64,000 nt of DNA from Sphagnum compactum (taxonomy: Eukaryota; Bryophyta; Sphagnopsida; Sphagnales): contig OZ234497.1 of the NCBI GenBank assembly GCA_965153455.1, forward strand, positions 6,572,001-6,636,000. Direction: 5' to 3'. Of this stretch, positions 1 to 12,299 are shown one piece after another. How positions within the stretch are numbered: the first letter of the stretch is position 1; the number at the start of each line of letters is the position of its first letter. Made by a program: the position numbers and the translations under genes. The notes below the pieces were generated by a model, which worked only from the letters and a program-made list of their open reading frames with translations, did no database searches and was not told the origin of the DNA.

Positions 1-76
1 AAATTTTAAAAATAATTCAGAATTTTTATTTCAGTTTTTTAACATACAAATTAAGTTGAATTCTCAAATTGAAATG

Positions 77-588
77 GTCATGTCATGGAAATTGATCAAA
101 AATTAGCCAAACTTGGTTTCAAACGAATTATTAATTATCAATATAATGTTGGAGACTGTTTATTTGATGCAATACCTTATTTGTTAAAATATTCAATAAC
201 TTCAAATTCAATTTGAATTAATTTTATGTTCCATTTACAAGAATATTTAAGGTTTGAAATATCATAGAGATTGTTGTGTCGCAAACATGAATTAAGTTAT
301 GAATTTTTACATGATCTACATCATGGGCAAGCAAATTTTCAAATGTCATTATCAACTTTGAATGGTGAAATATGGGGTGATAACAACCACATAATGGTTA
401 AAGTACGAAATGAAAGCAATGGGAATACATTGCACATTGTGTACAGAAACAACCATTTTGAACCTATAGATACATGTTATCAAATAATTGTTTTTTTCAA
501 TTACCAAATTCAAAATATGTGTGAAACAAAAAATGATGGCATGGCAAAAAAACCCATTAATAAAAAAAATGAGCTCCATAACAAATGA
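77..588 (+). pseudogene. OTU-like cysteine protease domain remnant of the Helitron
   Basis: Two adjacent fragments resemble an OTU domain. The first (77-213) has the catalytic-Cys block GDCLFDAIPYLL, which in live OTU domains is GDGNCLF(D/R)A(I/L). It ends in a stop. The second (about 285-470) has WGDNNHIMVKV and a late VYRNNHFEPI that could hold the catalytic His. OTU domains occur in some Helitron-like elements, often upstream of or alongside Rep. The residues are read from sequence; the catalytic assignment is by analogy and the domain is not functional. Confidence 0.7.
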
Positions 589-3500
589 AAAGATTTACAT
601 GAACTTTTTAGTTGGATAATAATTTGTTTGACATTCAAAAAAATCATAATATCACAAGAAATTACATTAACATTCACAACCGAATTCCCAATGTTGGGGT
701 TGAATATATTGCAAATCAAACGACATTTGAAACACATCAGATGTAGAAGAAAATAACAACCTACCTACTAAATAAAGTTTCTTCAAATGAAAATGTTCCA
801 AAACTTCGCATTATGTAAAACCATTTTCTGGGAGAAAACCTTTAAATAATGATATTGAATCTAAGAAAACAATATCTAATTTAAATTGTAACCATCATAA
901 TTTGAATACTTATGATATACATAGTTAAAAATTCAATAACTCATTAGAAGAAAATGTTCACATATTAAACAAAGCATCACAAAATATTAATAATACCAAA
1001 AATATAAATATAAATAAGAAGACTTGTAGTTATTTAAAAAACAGAAAAGAATCTAATGGCATCACCACAAACAAATTTACATAAATAATGAAAAAATCAA
1101 ATCAAAAGATAAAGATATCATAAAATATGAAAAAAAAATCAAGACATTAAAAAACATGTTTGTTATTCTTATCAAAAATTATGTTTTGCGTACCAAATCC
1201 AATATCGAATTAAATCATGTATTAATCTATAAATCATGAGAAAGGAAAATAAAACATGGCAAACCATTTGATTCAAATCTACAAAATCATATTATAGAAA
1301 ACAAACTAAACATGAATTTTATTTTGATGTTTAATAATATTAAAGAACATTTTATCACACCTCACCTTGCATTTGCACAAATTTTTCAATTGCGAGGATA
1401 TGAACAATACGGAATACATGAAAGTGCTCTGAATGTTCCAACCAATTTGAATCTAGTTCAAAATGTACTACCGCATATGCCATATGATGATTTATCAATT
1501 ATTATGCTTTTAAAAAGGAAATTGAAATATAATCAATATATATGATAGGTTATGTTTGTCCTAATATAGTTATGAAAGCCTTACGACAACTTTGTCAAAC
1601 TCCCTTGTACATAAGTGCAAGAATCTTTATAAAATTGAATTAAAAAGATGAAATAGAATTTGCAAATGCAAGTAAAAACATTGATTTCAAACAGAACATT
1701 ATTGAAAATGACGTCAATGAAGAAAATTCTAACAAATTCGAAGAAATGTTAGAAAAAGACAACACAAATATGTTAATACATAATTTCCTAGATGTAACAC
1801 AAATTGTCAATGACAATAATAAGTCATCATGATCAACAATCGCACCAAGTGAAGGTTTTTGACTTTTAAGATTATTTCAAGATACATATTTTGAAGAGTA
1901 TAATCTTCCAACTATATTTTTTGGTCACTCGAGACACCATTGAAATGTTCATATCAAAAAATAGTACATGTAAACTAGCACAAATAAGAAATTTACATAC
2001 CATATAATGAATATATTTTTCAAAATAGTTAAAATCTCAATTATTTCATATTATCTTTTGCATGGATTCGCATTCAAATTTTATTTTCTTTTGGGGTGTG
2101 TTCTAATAGCCATCAATGTATCAAACAATGTCAATTTAGATAAAATATTGAAATGTGACATTGGCTACAAAAAAACTTGGACGTATATGAACATCTCTTA
2201 GATTATTCAAACCGACTTCGAAAGGATGTCTTTGTAATGATTAGACAATTAAGGCCACCTACATTTTTTGTAACATTCATGACATGCATCACTAAGTGGC
2301 CTACACTTATAGAAACATTAAAAAATAATTATATGAAAAACATACTAACAAAAAGATAATAATAAAAAATGGCAATTCACCAATTGTTAAAGGATTTGCT
2401 AAAAATGATCTTGTTATTTGTGTGTGATATTATGCACATAGAATGAATAGTTTTCATAAACTTTTTAAAAATAGTTTCTTTCATGTTTGGTGAAGTATGA
2501 GATTTTTTTTTTATGACAATTCGTATTAGGCAATCTATCTCATGACAATGGATTACTATACGTAAAAAATGCCCCATAATACAACTTTTTCAAAGAAGGA
2601 GGTCGAAAATTTTGTTATACATATTTAACAACATATCAAACAATATTGAAAACTTAATTACAAACTACATAAATACATAAACACAAATGAACACATAGGA
2701 AAAAAGGTTAACCAATTTGTCGTTTTTAATTTCCAAAACCTCCAATGAGATGCACAAAAGTGTTACCGCCATTGAATGAAAATGAATGTACATGAAACCT
2801 TTTTCAAATATCAATTCAAATATTTAAAAACTTGTTGACATGGGGTTAAACAAAGAAAATTCTTTCGATGAATTTTTTTCAAACTTACAAATGAACGAAG
2901 ATATTTACCTTCTTGCGTTACAATCCACTTTGCAAAAACCAACATTGTTCCTAAAACCTAAACCATGTGACATATGCACAAATTTATTCAGTATACATGT
3001 AGGACCTTTGTGGGAAACAAATATAGATGTGCAATACATCTTAGATCTATATGCAGTTATAGTTTATTGTATTTTTTATTTAACAAAAGTAGTTAATCTA
3101 TGATGAAAAAAATGTAATCAGTTTTAGAAAAATGAAAATTACATGAACAAATAGAAGCATTTGAAAAAATTTAAAAACTAGGAACAATATTTTAAAATGC
3201 ACAACAAATGTCTATGCAACAAGCTATATACATATAATTATCAATTCCATTATATCATTCAACAAGATCATTTCGATTCATAAATACATGTGAAGAACAT
3301 GATAATTTTTTTGTTTTATTACCATAAAAAAGTTATGTAATTTATTTCCAACTTTAACAAACATGCATTTTCAATCAATAATCAATAAATACAAAACACA
3401 ACCTCAATGTTTGGTCCACACTTCTCTAGAAAAAATTGTTCTTGAACATAACACTAAAAATCATAAAAAACATACACATAGTAAAATTATTCGTTGTGTG

Positions 3501-3949
3501 TCATTTAATTTACATAAAGACCTCAAAAATCATTATAGAACATTTGTTACTATTCAAACCTTTTCGTGAATAAAAAAAGATTTGAGAAAAAATTGTGTTT
3601 CATGGAACGATGCATACATCGATTCAAAAACCCTAAAATAATTGTACATAATTTCAATCAAAATGGTGATTGTAATAATGAATGGGATGATTTGCAATCA
3701 TAATTTTAAAAATACACAAAATAACACAAAATAAGTGGATGGAGTAAATATTTTTTCAAATGAAATAATTAATAATACAAGTAATCAAAGAAAAATCCAT
3801 TAATTACTAATATTAAAAAAATCGAACCATATGATTTAAAATATGAAAATAACACAAAATCAAAAGATAAATATTTGAAAAACAAATTAGCAACATATAA
3901 TGATTCCAATCATGTTGATGAACATTTACCATACAAATTATTTTCAAGA

Positions 3950-4140
3950 GAAATGTGAAAACTCAATCATGAACAACGAGCATTTGTTGATGACATCCTT
4001 TTAAAAAAAGAAATACTCATATCAAATCCTTCACACATCTTCCTCATTGGAGGCGCAAGAACAAGGAAAACATTCTCATTAATGTGCATCATTCAATCAA
4101 AAGATGTTACATGAACATATTGCATACAATTACAATAATC
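3950..4140 (+). pseudogene. PIF1-like helicase N-terminal remnant
   Basis: The frame near 3960-4090 reads LNHEQRAFVDDILLKKEI, then IFLIGGARTRKTFSLM. This matches the start of PIF1-family helicases (LNxEQ...F...I, then Walker A GGAGTGKT). Two Walker A residues are changed (G to R, G to R). The similarity stops shortly afterwards, so most of the helicase is deleted or unrecognisable. Confidence 0.75.
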
Positions 4141-4199
4141 ATTACTTTCCGTTTAAACAACTAAAATTTTTAAAAAACCTTTCAACATATGATTTCGAA

Positions 4200-6300
4200 C
4201 AATTAATATTTTATTATACCCTACTAACAAGGCCTATGTGTCTATGATGCCTTGTTTTGTTTACATGCTTGTGGTTTTACAAAGGTGGTATATTTTTTGT
4301 GCTGGGTAGGTTTTGTGAAGTTTCTTTTCCCTTGAGAATTGTGGGTTTCGATTTTTTTTGGTATTGCTTCGATTATTTAAAATACTGAATTTTAAAGAAC
4401 CATATAGTGTTTTAGATTTTCGATTATTATTTTTCAACTGGTTCTCAAATGAACGAGCCTCATAAATTTTGAATACCGTTGGTTTTCTTAAGCGGTTCTT
4501 TCAACCTTATTCTCATCATTCTTTTTTTTAAACAAAAAATGACATAATTTTTTTTCCCAAAAAAAAAATAATGGAATAAAAATGATTAAAATGAAAAAGT
4601 TGTCCTTTCCATTGCATCTTCACAACCTCATCTCTATCAAATGTATCCTAAAAGCTTTGAATACCCCCATAAACTTATAAAATAAGCAACCTCAAAATCT
4701 AATAAATTTAATTGCATGGGCTTGTCGCGTTCTTGTATGCAAAAAAATGCGATGTTTTTGATACCCTAAAAGCTTTTAAAATAAAAGACATTTCACACAC
4801 AGGCCGAGTAGTAATGTTGATAGATATTTTTATTTATAAAAAAGTGACCAATTACTAAAACGTTGACATGACATCATCATTTTTATTAAATGAATATATT
4901 TACCCACCTACCATCTTTACACTCTACATAGTTAATAGTTTATTGACCTTACCTACTTGGTTGAAACCCTAATGTTATACAAGAGCTTTGCCCTTTTTTT
5001 GTGATAGTTTATCATGGTGTTGATAGTTTGCATGCAATCTATGACAACCTTTTATGGCTATGTTTGAATTGACAATGAATGACAATGCTACAAGGTTTTT
5101 GCATCAACAAACATTCATGATGAATTGGTACATAGGCTTGCGACATCCTTGTTCTCATAATCTTCAAAGTTGTGGTATGCAATATCTTTATAGTCATTTT
5201 TCATTTATGTTTTTGTTTTCGTTTTTTCATTGAAGTTGTCATTTGTAATATTATTACTTTGTTTTACCCACAATTATTTGTTTAAAGTTTTTCAAACAAA
5301 ATTGCTCACGTGTAATTTTTTGATTTGTAAGTCTAATTTCACTTAAAGTTGCAGCCACATCATTTGAACATTTGTGCTTCAAACCCTATGCCACTTTACC
5401 TCACTACACTTGCATACATAAAACAATATATAATGTTCATGCCATTGTAACAAATGTTTTAGCAAAAGGACAAAAATGAAAATGAAGGTATAATAGAACC
5501 TTGAGGAGGGTAGGAATGTGGGAATCTTAATTTACCACATTTGATTTGAAGATGATAAGTTATTGTTGATGATAAAGCAAGAATTTACAATTTCTAAAGA
5601 TTCTGAACTACCTTTGAATAGTTTAATAACAAACACTAACACAATAATTATTAACTAAAGCAATGAGCCATGTCCTTACTATTGTCATGTACGTTATTTA
5701 CTAATTAGCGTATGTAAATTGTGAACCTTTTTAATTTATAGTTGTGTTAGTGATGTTGTTATCCTTATGTGTGAACAATCCATAAGCAACCTAAAAGCTT
5801 ACAAATCCTAATTGAAAGCTTAAAAATCCTATAAACTTATTATTTAATGGGATCTTACTTACCCCTAGACCCTTGTCAAGATTAGTGTGAACATAACTTA
5901 ATGGGATATTTGTGGGCAAATAACTTAATATTAATGTGAAAAGGTTTTGAGGTTTTTATTGATTTAGGATAATACATTGCTTTTGTGTTTTGGGGTCTCA
6001 TTCTTAGTTTTTGATACTCCAAAACTTTCTAAAGAATATGTGTTTGTTTGTTGAATTGAAGATTACCATGTTCATTTGTGAATGTGTATGCAAGTTTTTT
6101 ATATAGCTTTTGGGCTTGGATTCTTCCAACATGAAGGCATATTAATTTTATTTTATACATGTTTAAATTCATTAGGACCTCATTCTTATTTTAAAATTTT
6201 AAAATAAACATATAGTCTTTTAAATACACATAACCAATCATTCCTTTTATTAAACTATCAATCATAAAATGGCACTTTGTTCACCTGATCGTTTCCAGTT
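4200..6300. other. AT-rich intergenic DNA with no recognised gene
   Basis: No convincing coding signal on either strand. It contains a perfect 8-bp inverted repeat (AACAAGGC 4226-4233 / GCCTTGTT 4249-4256) just past the Helitron remnant and a cluster of CCTACC/TACCTAC words at about 4910-4960. The rest looks like decayed repeat DNA. Confidence 0.5.
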
Positions 6301-7600
6301 GTTCTATTTCCATTTTCCAAGACTATACACATTTCCAAGGATGATGTGTATGATGACAACAACATTATTAATAGATTTGTTTACCAAGCTCCAATTCTTA
6401 TTACACATGGATTAGAATGGACTCTCAATGCTAGAAGATTTAGGATTGTTGGGCGAAATCTCCTTGAAAGCTCACAAAACATTGTGTTAATGCCAGGCAC
6501 TAAACTTTTATTGCCAATGTCATTGCCCATGATTTTGAAATCAAGGATGAAGCAATCGGTGTTGTTCCGGATCAAGAAACTACATTCATAAACTTGTGTG
6601 ACTCTTTCAACAAGGATGAAATGTTGCCAATATCTGTACATCCCTCTAACTCTTCACTTTTGAATCGAATTTCACAAGTTGCTTCGAGGCTCACCCCTTC
6701 TTTTCTTAAGTCATGGATCGCCTCAAGGCAATGGTTTTTGCCCCCCATAACACCTCAAAGTTGAGAGAATTGAATTATGATACGCTTCATATTGAGAATG
6801 TTCCTAAATTCCATGCACTTTTGATGGTGATGGTTTTTTTGAACTCCCCCTTTTTGATATATGATCAAGACAACCATTATGGCTAGATGCAAGAAATGGA
6901 GATGAAGTATGACAATCATTCTTGGTGTAAGGTCAAGTGATTTCAACCTTACTTTCTACAAAAGAAGGTGTTTAAGTCATTTGTAATGTTGAAATGAACT
7001 TTGTAATTATTTCATTCTAAACATAAATTGCAATGAAACCACTTGGATTGGTGAAAATGTTCATGGTTTCACTAAGGATTATTTTGCTCCTAATCCTCCC
7101 TACCATAAAATTATATGTTAACACATGTGTTACTCACATGTAGTAGGTCATGCAGATGCAATTTTTTTTTATTCAAGCAGTGGTTGACCTAGGTATACAT
7201 GATCATCATGTGGCCAAGGGTAGGTGTAGAGAAGTTGTCAACCAAGTCAAAGCTTTGGTCCATGAAGAGGTTTCTTGCACCTCATTGATAAATACATTGG
7301 CTACAAGTAAAACGTTTTTGTCTTAGCACTATGTATACATAGTTTGATTGAATAGACATTATTTTGCTTTTGCTCCATTTAATTTTAAAATGTCATTTGT
7401 TCTCACTTGCATTAACAAAGATCACTACTATTCGATCATTTCCATGTGTGGTCTATTGTGGCAAGCCATTCATCATTGAAATGTTGTTATTTTAACCCAT
7501 GATGCATGCTTGTTTTTTAGGATCTGCACACATGTTTGGTGAATATGCATTGTTTTCCTTTACTTTTGGTTCCATTTTTGAAAATAGTGAACTACAAATT
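6300..7600 (+). pseudogene. Unidentified decayed coding region
   Basis: Protein-like stretches follow one another on the plus strand in different frames: 6346-6500 (VYQAPILITHGLEWTLNARR...), then 6507-6765 (about 85 stop-free codons from ANVIAHDFEIKDEAIG to FLPPITPQS). After a frame change come ELNYDTLHIENVPKFHALLM (about 6765-6830), QAVVDLGIHDHHVAKGRC (from about 7178), and ISMCGLLWQAIHH near 7440. This pattern fits one old gene or transposon ORF broken by frameshifts. I do not recognise the family and assign no function. It could be part of a retroelement or a displaced gene fragment. Confidence 0.45.
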
Positions 7601-8580
7601 TAATGCAAGAAGATTAGATTTGAATATAAATTAATCAAGACTTCAAATTTTGCAAAGATAAGATCTTTTCATCTTTTTTATCCTCAGATGTTTGGATGTT
7701 GTCTTTTTTTACTATCCCACATTTTTCATGGTTTTGATGGCGGTCTATTAATCATGCATCGATTCACAAGCAATTGAAAAACTTTGTTTCTTTTATGTTG
7801 TGAGACCGAAGCTTGCCTGCTTGGAGTTGTGTATAGTCTTTTATGGGGTTTTGCAAGTTTTGTTATTAATCATTCACATAGGGTGACCAAATCTTTTTTT
7901 ATAAGTCTTTCAGAAAGCTAGTAAAGTGTTGTTCTTGAGTGGTTTTTCTAGGCTTGTGTGTTGTTTCAAAAATTCCATCATGTGCTTAAACATCACCCGA
8001 TGATAGTTTTTTATATCATGTTCTATAGATGTGGGGTTTGGCCTTTCCCTAGCAATAAATGGACTTTGATGTTTCGTCTTTTCATTTGCCCATCCTCAAG
8101 CGGCCCATTCATCTATGTTATTCACTTTGCATTTTTGTAGAACACCCCCATTTTCTGATTTTTAACAATCTGCATAAAAGGTCAAATCAACTATCATCTT
8201 GAGGAGTTAATCATGGTCATGTTATTTGCTTTAAAATAAAGTCCAAAATTATTTGTAACAATGTGTTCTTAGTCATCCAATCGATTGTGAGTGGTAGCTT
8301 GCCCTGGTAATCCTTGATATGGTTATTATTGTTTAGGAGAAAACTCACAAAAATGGAAATACTAAGGCAATAAAGTACGCAAATTAATAATAATGGGTAA
8401 AAGGACAAAAAATATTTAGTCGAAGTAATAGGAATGCAATATTATATTACAGGTATACCAAATGTAAATGGATAATGATGAGAGATATAAAAAATGCAAA
8501 TAGATAATGCAGAGCAATAAAATAATAACTTACAAAATTATTGGAAATGTAATGATAATGTAATCATTGAATGCATGTTT
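7600..8580. other. AT-rich intergenic DNA, nothing recognised
   Basis: No domain, RNA gene or clear repeat was seen on either strand. Short ORFs here lack coding character. Confidence 0.4.
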
Positions 8581-8584
8581 TATA

Positions 8585-8862
8585 TGCTTCCTTTGGAGTT
8601 CCAGGGATTGAATGAATACTCTATATGTGTCCTTGGAGTTCCAGGGACTAAATGGATATTGTATATTTGGCCTTCGGAGTTCCAAGGACTAAATGGTTAT
8701 TATATATGCCCCATTTGATTAGAGTTCCATGGACTGAATGGCTATTGTATATGTGTCCTTTGGAGTTCTAGGGTTTGAATGGCTAATGTCTATGCATCCT
8801 TTGGAGTTCCAAAGACTAAATGGCTATTATATATACATCCTTTGGAGCTTTAGGGGGCAAGA
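8585..8862 (+). repeat. 41-bp minisatellite, 7 copies
   Basis: The phrase GGAGTTCCAGGGACTAAATG recurs with changes. Its GGAG anchor sits at 8595, 8635, 8676, 8721, 8762, 8803 and 8844, so the unit is about 41 bp with one 45-bp unit. Each unit continues into a TATTGTATATG(T)-like tail. Copies differ by several bases, so the array is old. It has no CRISPR features: it lies in a plant nuclear genome and has no unique spacers. Confidence 0.9.
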
Positions 8863-8869
8863 TATTTTA

Positions 8870-11800
8870 AGAAATGCGCCAAAAACCTTTTTGTGCTTCA
8901 ACGCATGGGGCATAAACCTTGGTAGAGTTTTGTACTCACATTTGATTGAACATAGACATTGTTGACAAGTGTCCATGTGGTGAATCCACATGGTAATGAT
9001 GACATGTCAGTTTGTACTAATGTGTTGGAATTTTTTTGTGAGGGCATATTTTAACATGTCATTGAATCTATTAGGGAATGTTCCATATGACATGGAATGA
9101 ATATGTTTGGAATATTCCTTTTTACTCCTACTCACAAGCTCATGTTCATGCTCACATGTTCACAAAATAACAATCCTTTGAAAACCCCACTTGACCACTA
9201 TTTTCCATAAAATAGTAGGTGAAATATGGAAATTGAAATTTAGTTTTTGCTAAAACCCCTATTAGAAGGACAATTACAATTATGGATCTATACAAGTGCA
9301 GTTATAATCAAATAGTGCACCAAATATTTCAAATTATGTCATATTTAAAAAAAGAATGGTTATCAAATCTACATTATTTAGAAAACATGTTATTGACATT
9401 ACCATTAAAAATGAAAACCATGACCAAAATAATTAAAGCGCAACATCTTTTGACGTGATCCCAATCCTTGGAATTATGAAATAATGCCTAAAAAATATGA
9501 ACATTTTTATATTACACCACTCAATTTTTTTGACAAAATAGGAAATGTTCCATGAAGATCACAAAAAAAGATCATGAACTCATAGTTTTCAATAACACAT
9601 TATGAACATTCATCAGAATGTGAAACCAAATGGAAAGTACATTAGAATGGCCAAAATGAACTAGCTATAGCACCCAATAACACACCATCATAGGATGTTG
9701 GCTATGACTTAATTGTGGATGAACCTCAATTGAGTTAATCTTTGGTTTCACCTTGGTAACCCATTTTATAAAAAAGAGGTTTTATATATTGATAGATAGG
9801 TAAGAAGTTTACAGGTGACTGTTAGGAAAGTAACTAATGGTTTATATATAGTAAACAAGGGTGGGTTTTTTTTATTACCTGATTGGTAGGTAGTAAAAAA
9901 ATCAACCAAGTTAACCACTATGTTTAGTTAAAGAACTATAACCCAATAGAAAATTATTTCTTGATTATTTACCACCATTTTACATGGTGCCCATTGAGGT
10001 GTTAATTTACTGGTTCATCATTTTTTTGTTCAATAAAAATGTTGAGGGATTTTTAAAAATAATGCCAATACATGTATGGTCATAACAACTTTTCCCATTT
10101 AAACAAAATAAGTTTTTATGATAGCTTCGACACTAATTATATTATTTGTAAAATTTTTGAAATATTAAAAAATTAAAGATTTTGAAAAAAAATAATTGTG
10201 AAGGAAAATAAATTTTTGGAATATTAACAAATATTCAATTTTTAGATGTAATCTTCAAATTTTATTAACTATTTAAAAGACATGTGTTGAAGTTACCCCT
10301 ATGCTACTATAATTAATTTACAATTATATGTATATGTACTTTTTTGATTGAAAATTTTACAAATTGTGTGGAAAAATAAATATGTTTTGAAAATTCTAAA
10401 AACTTTACAACTTGGTGAACTTTCTTATTCATTGAATTGCATATCTTTCCACTAATACAAAAGTGGGGCGTAGTTCATTAGCTTAAATCAATATGGGACC
10501 TTAAAAATAAAATAAATTCATTGCACTTTAGTTATTTCACTATAATATCATTATGTAAACATCTTGTTTCACTATTAGTTGACATAATTCACTATTATAA
10601 TTTATTGTGGTAAATAGGTTTATTTTGATGTTTTTTTAAAAATACCCTATGCTACTTTATGATATATCTTATATTATTTTAAGCTATTTTAATTATTATA
10701 ACTTATATCCTAACATTACACAAAAATGCGTCCTAGTATGGGTTTCATTAAATTTTGACTAAATTTGGACATTTTCACCATGGTGAAATTTGTCAACCCC
10801 AAAATGAATGGGGACTAACTGCTACAAACAATGAATTGGTCCATTGATACCTAGTGAAACAAGGTTACTTTCAAGCGAAATACAAATTTACCAAACCATT
10901 TCACTTGCTAGTTAATTAACTACACAATATGAAAATCAATTAAATTTAAATTATTTATTATTTAATGTAATATTTAATATTATGTTGGTCAAATACCACA
11001 TTTTAAGCACACCTCATGATACCAATAAGGCATATCCTATATAAAAATTTCCAACAAATGGACATGCATTGAAATTTTTTAACAATTTATTTGTAATAGT
11101 GGATACGGATATAAGTGCAATTTGTATTTTTCATTGGATAAATTTTTTTTAGTTGTTAAAATTCAAATTAACTGCAAATGTATATAAAGTTATACATGTT
11201 CAAAATCAGTATGATCAAAAAAATAATTCCATTTGGGTGCAGTCACAATCCAACGAGCCAAAAAGACATTGGATTGTAAAGAAAAATAATCAAAATTTAG
11301 TAAATATTTATTTTTTGCCATTAAAGCCATGGTGATCATGGCAAATTATTTCTTTTTCATTCATTTGAATGTTAAGGAATTCAAACCAAAAATCCATTTG
11401 ATGAAATTTTAAGTTTTAAGTTTTGATTTAAGACCTCAAAAAATGTATAAGAACATGTTGGACATGAGTCAATTTTGCAAATGACTATAAAAAAGACTCA
11501 TATAATAAATCACATTTGATGGGGAAAAAATTAAAAGGATAAAAACCTATTAACCACATTAAGAAAACATTCATACCCTAAGATATGTGGAATTATAAAA
11601 TTTTAAAAATTTTAAGAACTTTCCAAAATTGATCCAGAATTTTAGAACTTTAAAAGTCCTTTGCCACACATAAATGGGGTAAAATGTACATGATGTGTTA
11701 AGAAAAATTGTAGTTTATCATACAAAAAAACATAAAGATGTAAAAAAATTTAAATTGTTATGATTTGAAATTATTATCATTTTAAAAGACGAAACATTAA

Positions 11801-12040
11801 ATTTATAAGAAATCAACACAATTTCAAAACTTCATATTTATTCAAAAATGATGAAGAAAAAAACATGTCATGTACTTGGACAACTATAGGCATTTATTAT
11901 AACAAGTTGCAAAAAAAATTGTTCCAAAATTCATTCATATGAAAAAAAAAATTTGGCAAAAAAAACATACAGTCCTTTTTTCCAATAATCCCATTGGCTC
12001 ATTGTATCTCGTTTGCACCCACTTGCATAAAAAACACATT
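8870..12040. other. AT-rich intergenic DNA with no recognised gene
   Basis: Very AT-rich on both strands, with only short accidental ORFs. A CCTACC/GGTAGG-type word cluster lies at about 9800-9920. I see no intact gene, RNA or transposon terminus. Confidence 0.4.
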
Positions 12041-12054
12041 CATAAAAGTGTAAT

Positions 12055-12112
12055 AACTTGTGAAGGGATTGAACCCCATATCTCAAAAACTATGCCCATT
12101 ACATCACAAGTT
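12055..12112 (-). repeat. tRNA-like / SINE-head sequence
   Basis: On the minus strand the segment opens with AACTTGTGA and closes with its exact reverse complement, TCACAAGTT. Inside are TGATGTAATGG (an A-box-like word) and GGGGTTCAATCCC, which matches the pol III B box / T-arm. At 58 nt it is too short for a full cloverleaf. It shares order and key words with 44073-44139 (+). Likely a tRNA-derived SINE head or decayed tRNA copy. Confidence 0.45.
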
Positions 12113-12299
12113 GTTTGCCCCACCAACACCCCAAACCCCACTTCAATTATCCCATATTTTATTTTTGTAGATTAATTTTTCCAAGCCTCAGTGAGGAACC
12201 TATTGCAAAGACTTTGAAATGTTAATGATCCAAAAAAATGTTCATTTGTTGAAAAAATAAAAATGGGAAAGCTAAATACTTATGCACTACTAATCACCA

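Larger units (their letters stand above)
77..4140 (+). pseudogene. Decayed Helitron (OTU + Rep + PIF1-like helicase), 5' end cut by window edge
   Basis: Successive plus-strand fragments in shifting frames follow the order of a Helitron-type replicase. An OTU-like cysteine-protease piece (NVGDCLFDAIPYLL near 140-190, then WGDNNHI near 370-395) comes first. Next is the N-terminal block with LAFAQIFQLRGYEQYGIH at 1363-1420. The Rep region follows: APSEGF near 1840, LRKDVFVMIRQLRPPTFF near 2215-2270, HDNGLLYVKNAP at 2541-2575, and the tyrosine block DVQYILDLYAVIVYC near 3027-3073. The PIF1-like helicase start (LNHEQRAFVDDILL near 3963, damaged Walker A GGARTRKT near 4050) closes it, and the rest of the helicase is missing. 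Dozens of stops and frameshifts mean it cannot be active. Family knowledge: Helitrons move by rolling-circle replication using a HUH/Tyr Rep and a helicase. Inference: an autonomous element that died long ago. Neither terminus was found. Confidence 0.85.

Noticed and set aside
4226-4256. 8-bp perfect inverted repeat as a Helitron 3' hairpin
   Set aside because: The helicase is truncated just upstream, and no CTRR end follows at the expected distance. Probably part of a different repeat or chance.
8585-8862. Array with regular spacing as a CRISPR
   Set aside because: The spacing reflects tandem 41-bp units; there are no unique spacers or cas genes, and the genome is a plant nuclear one.
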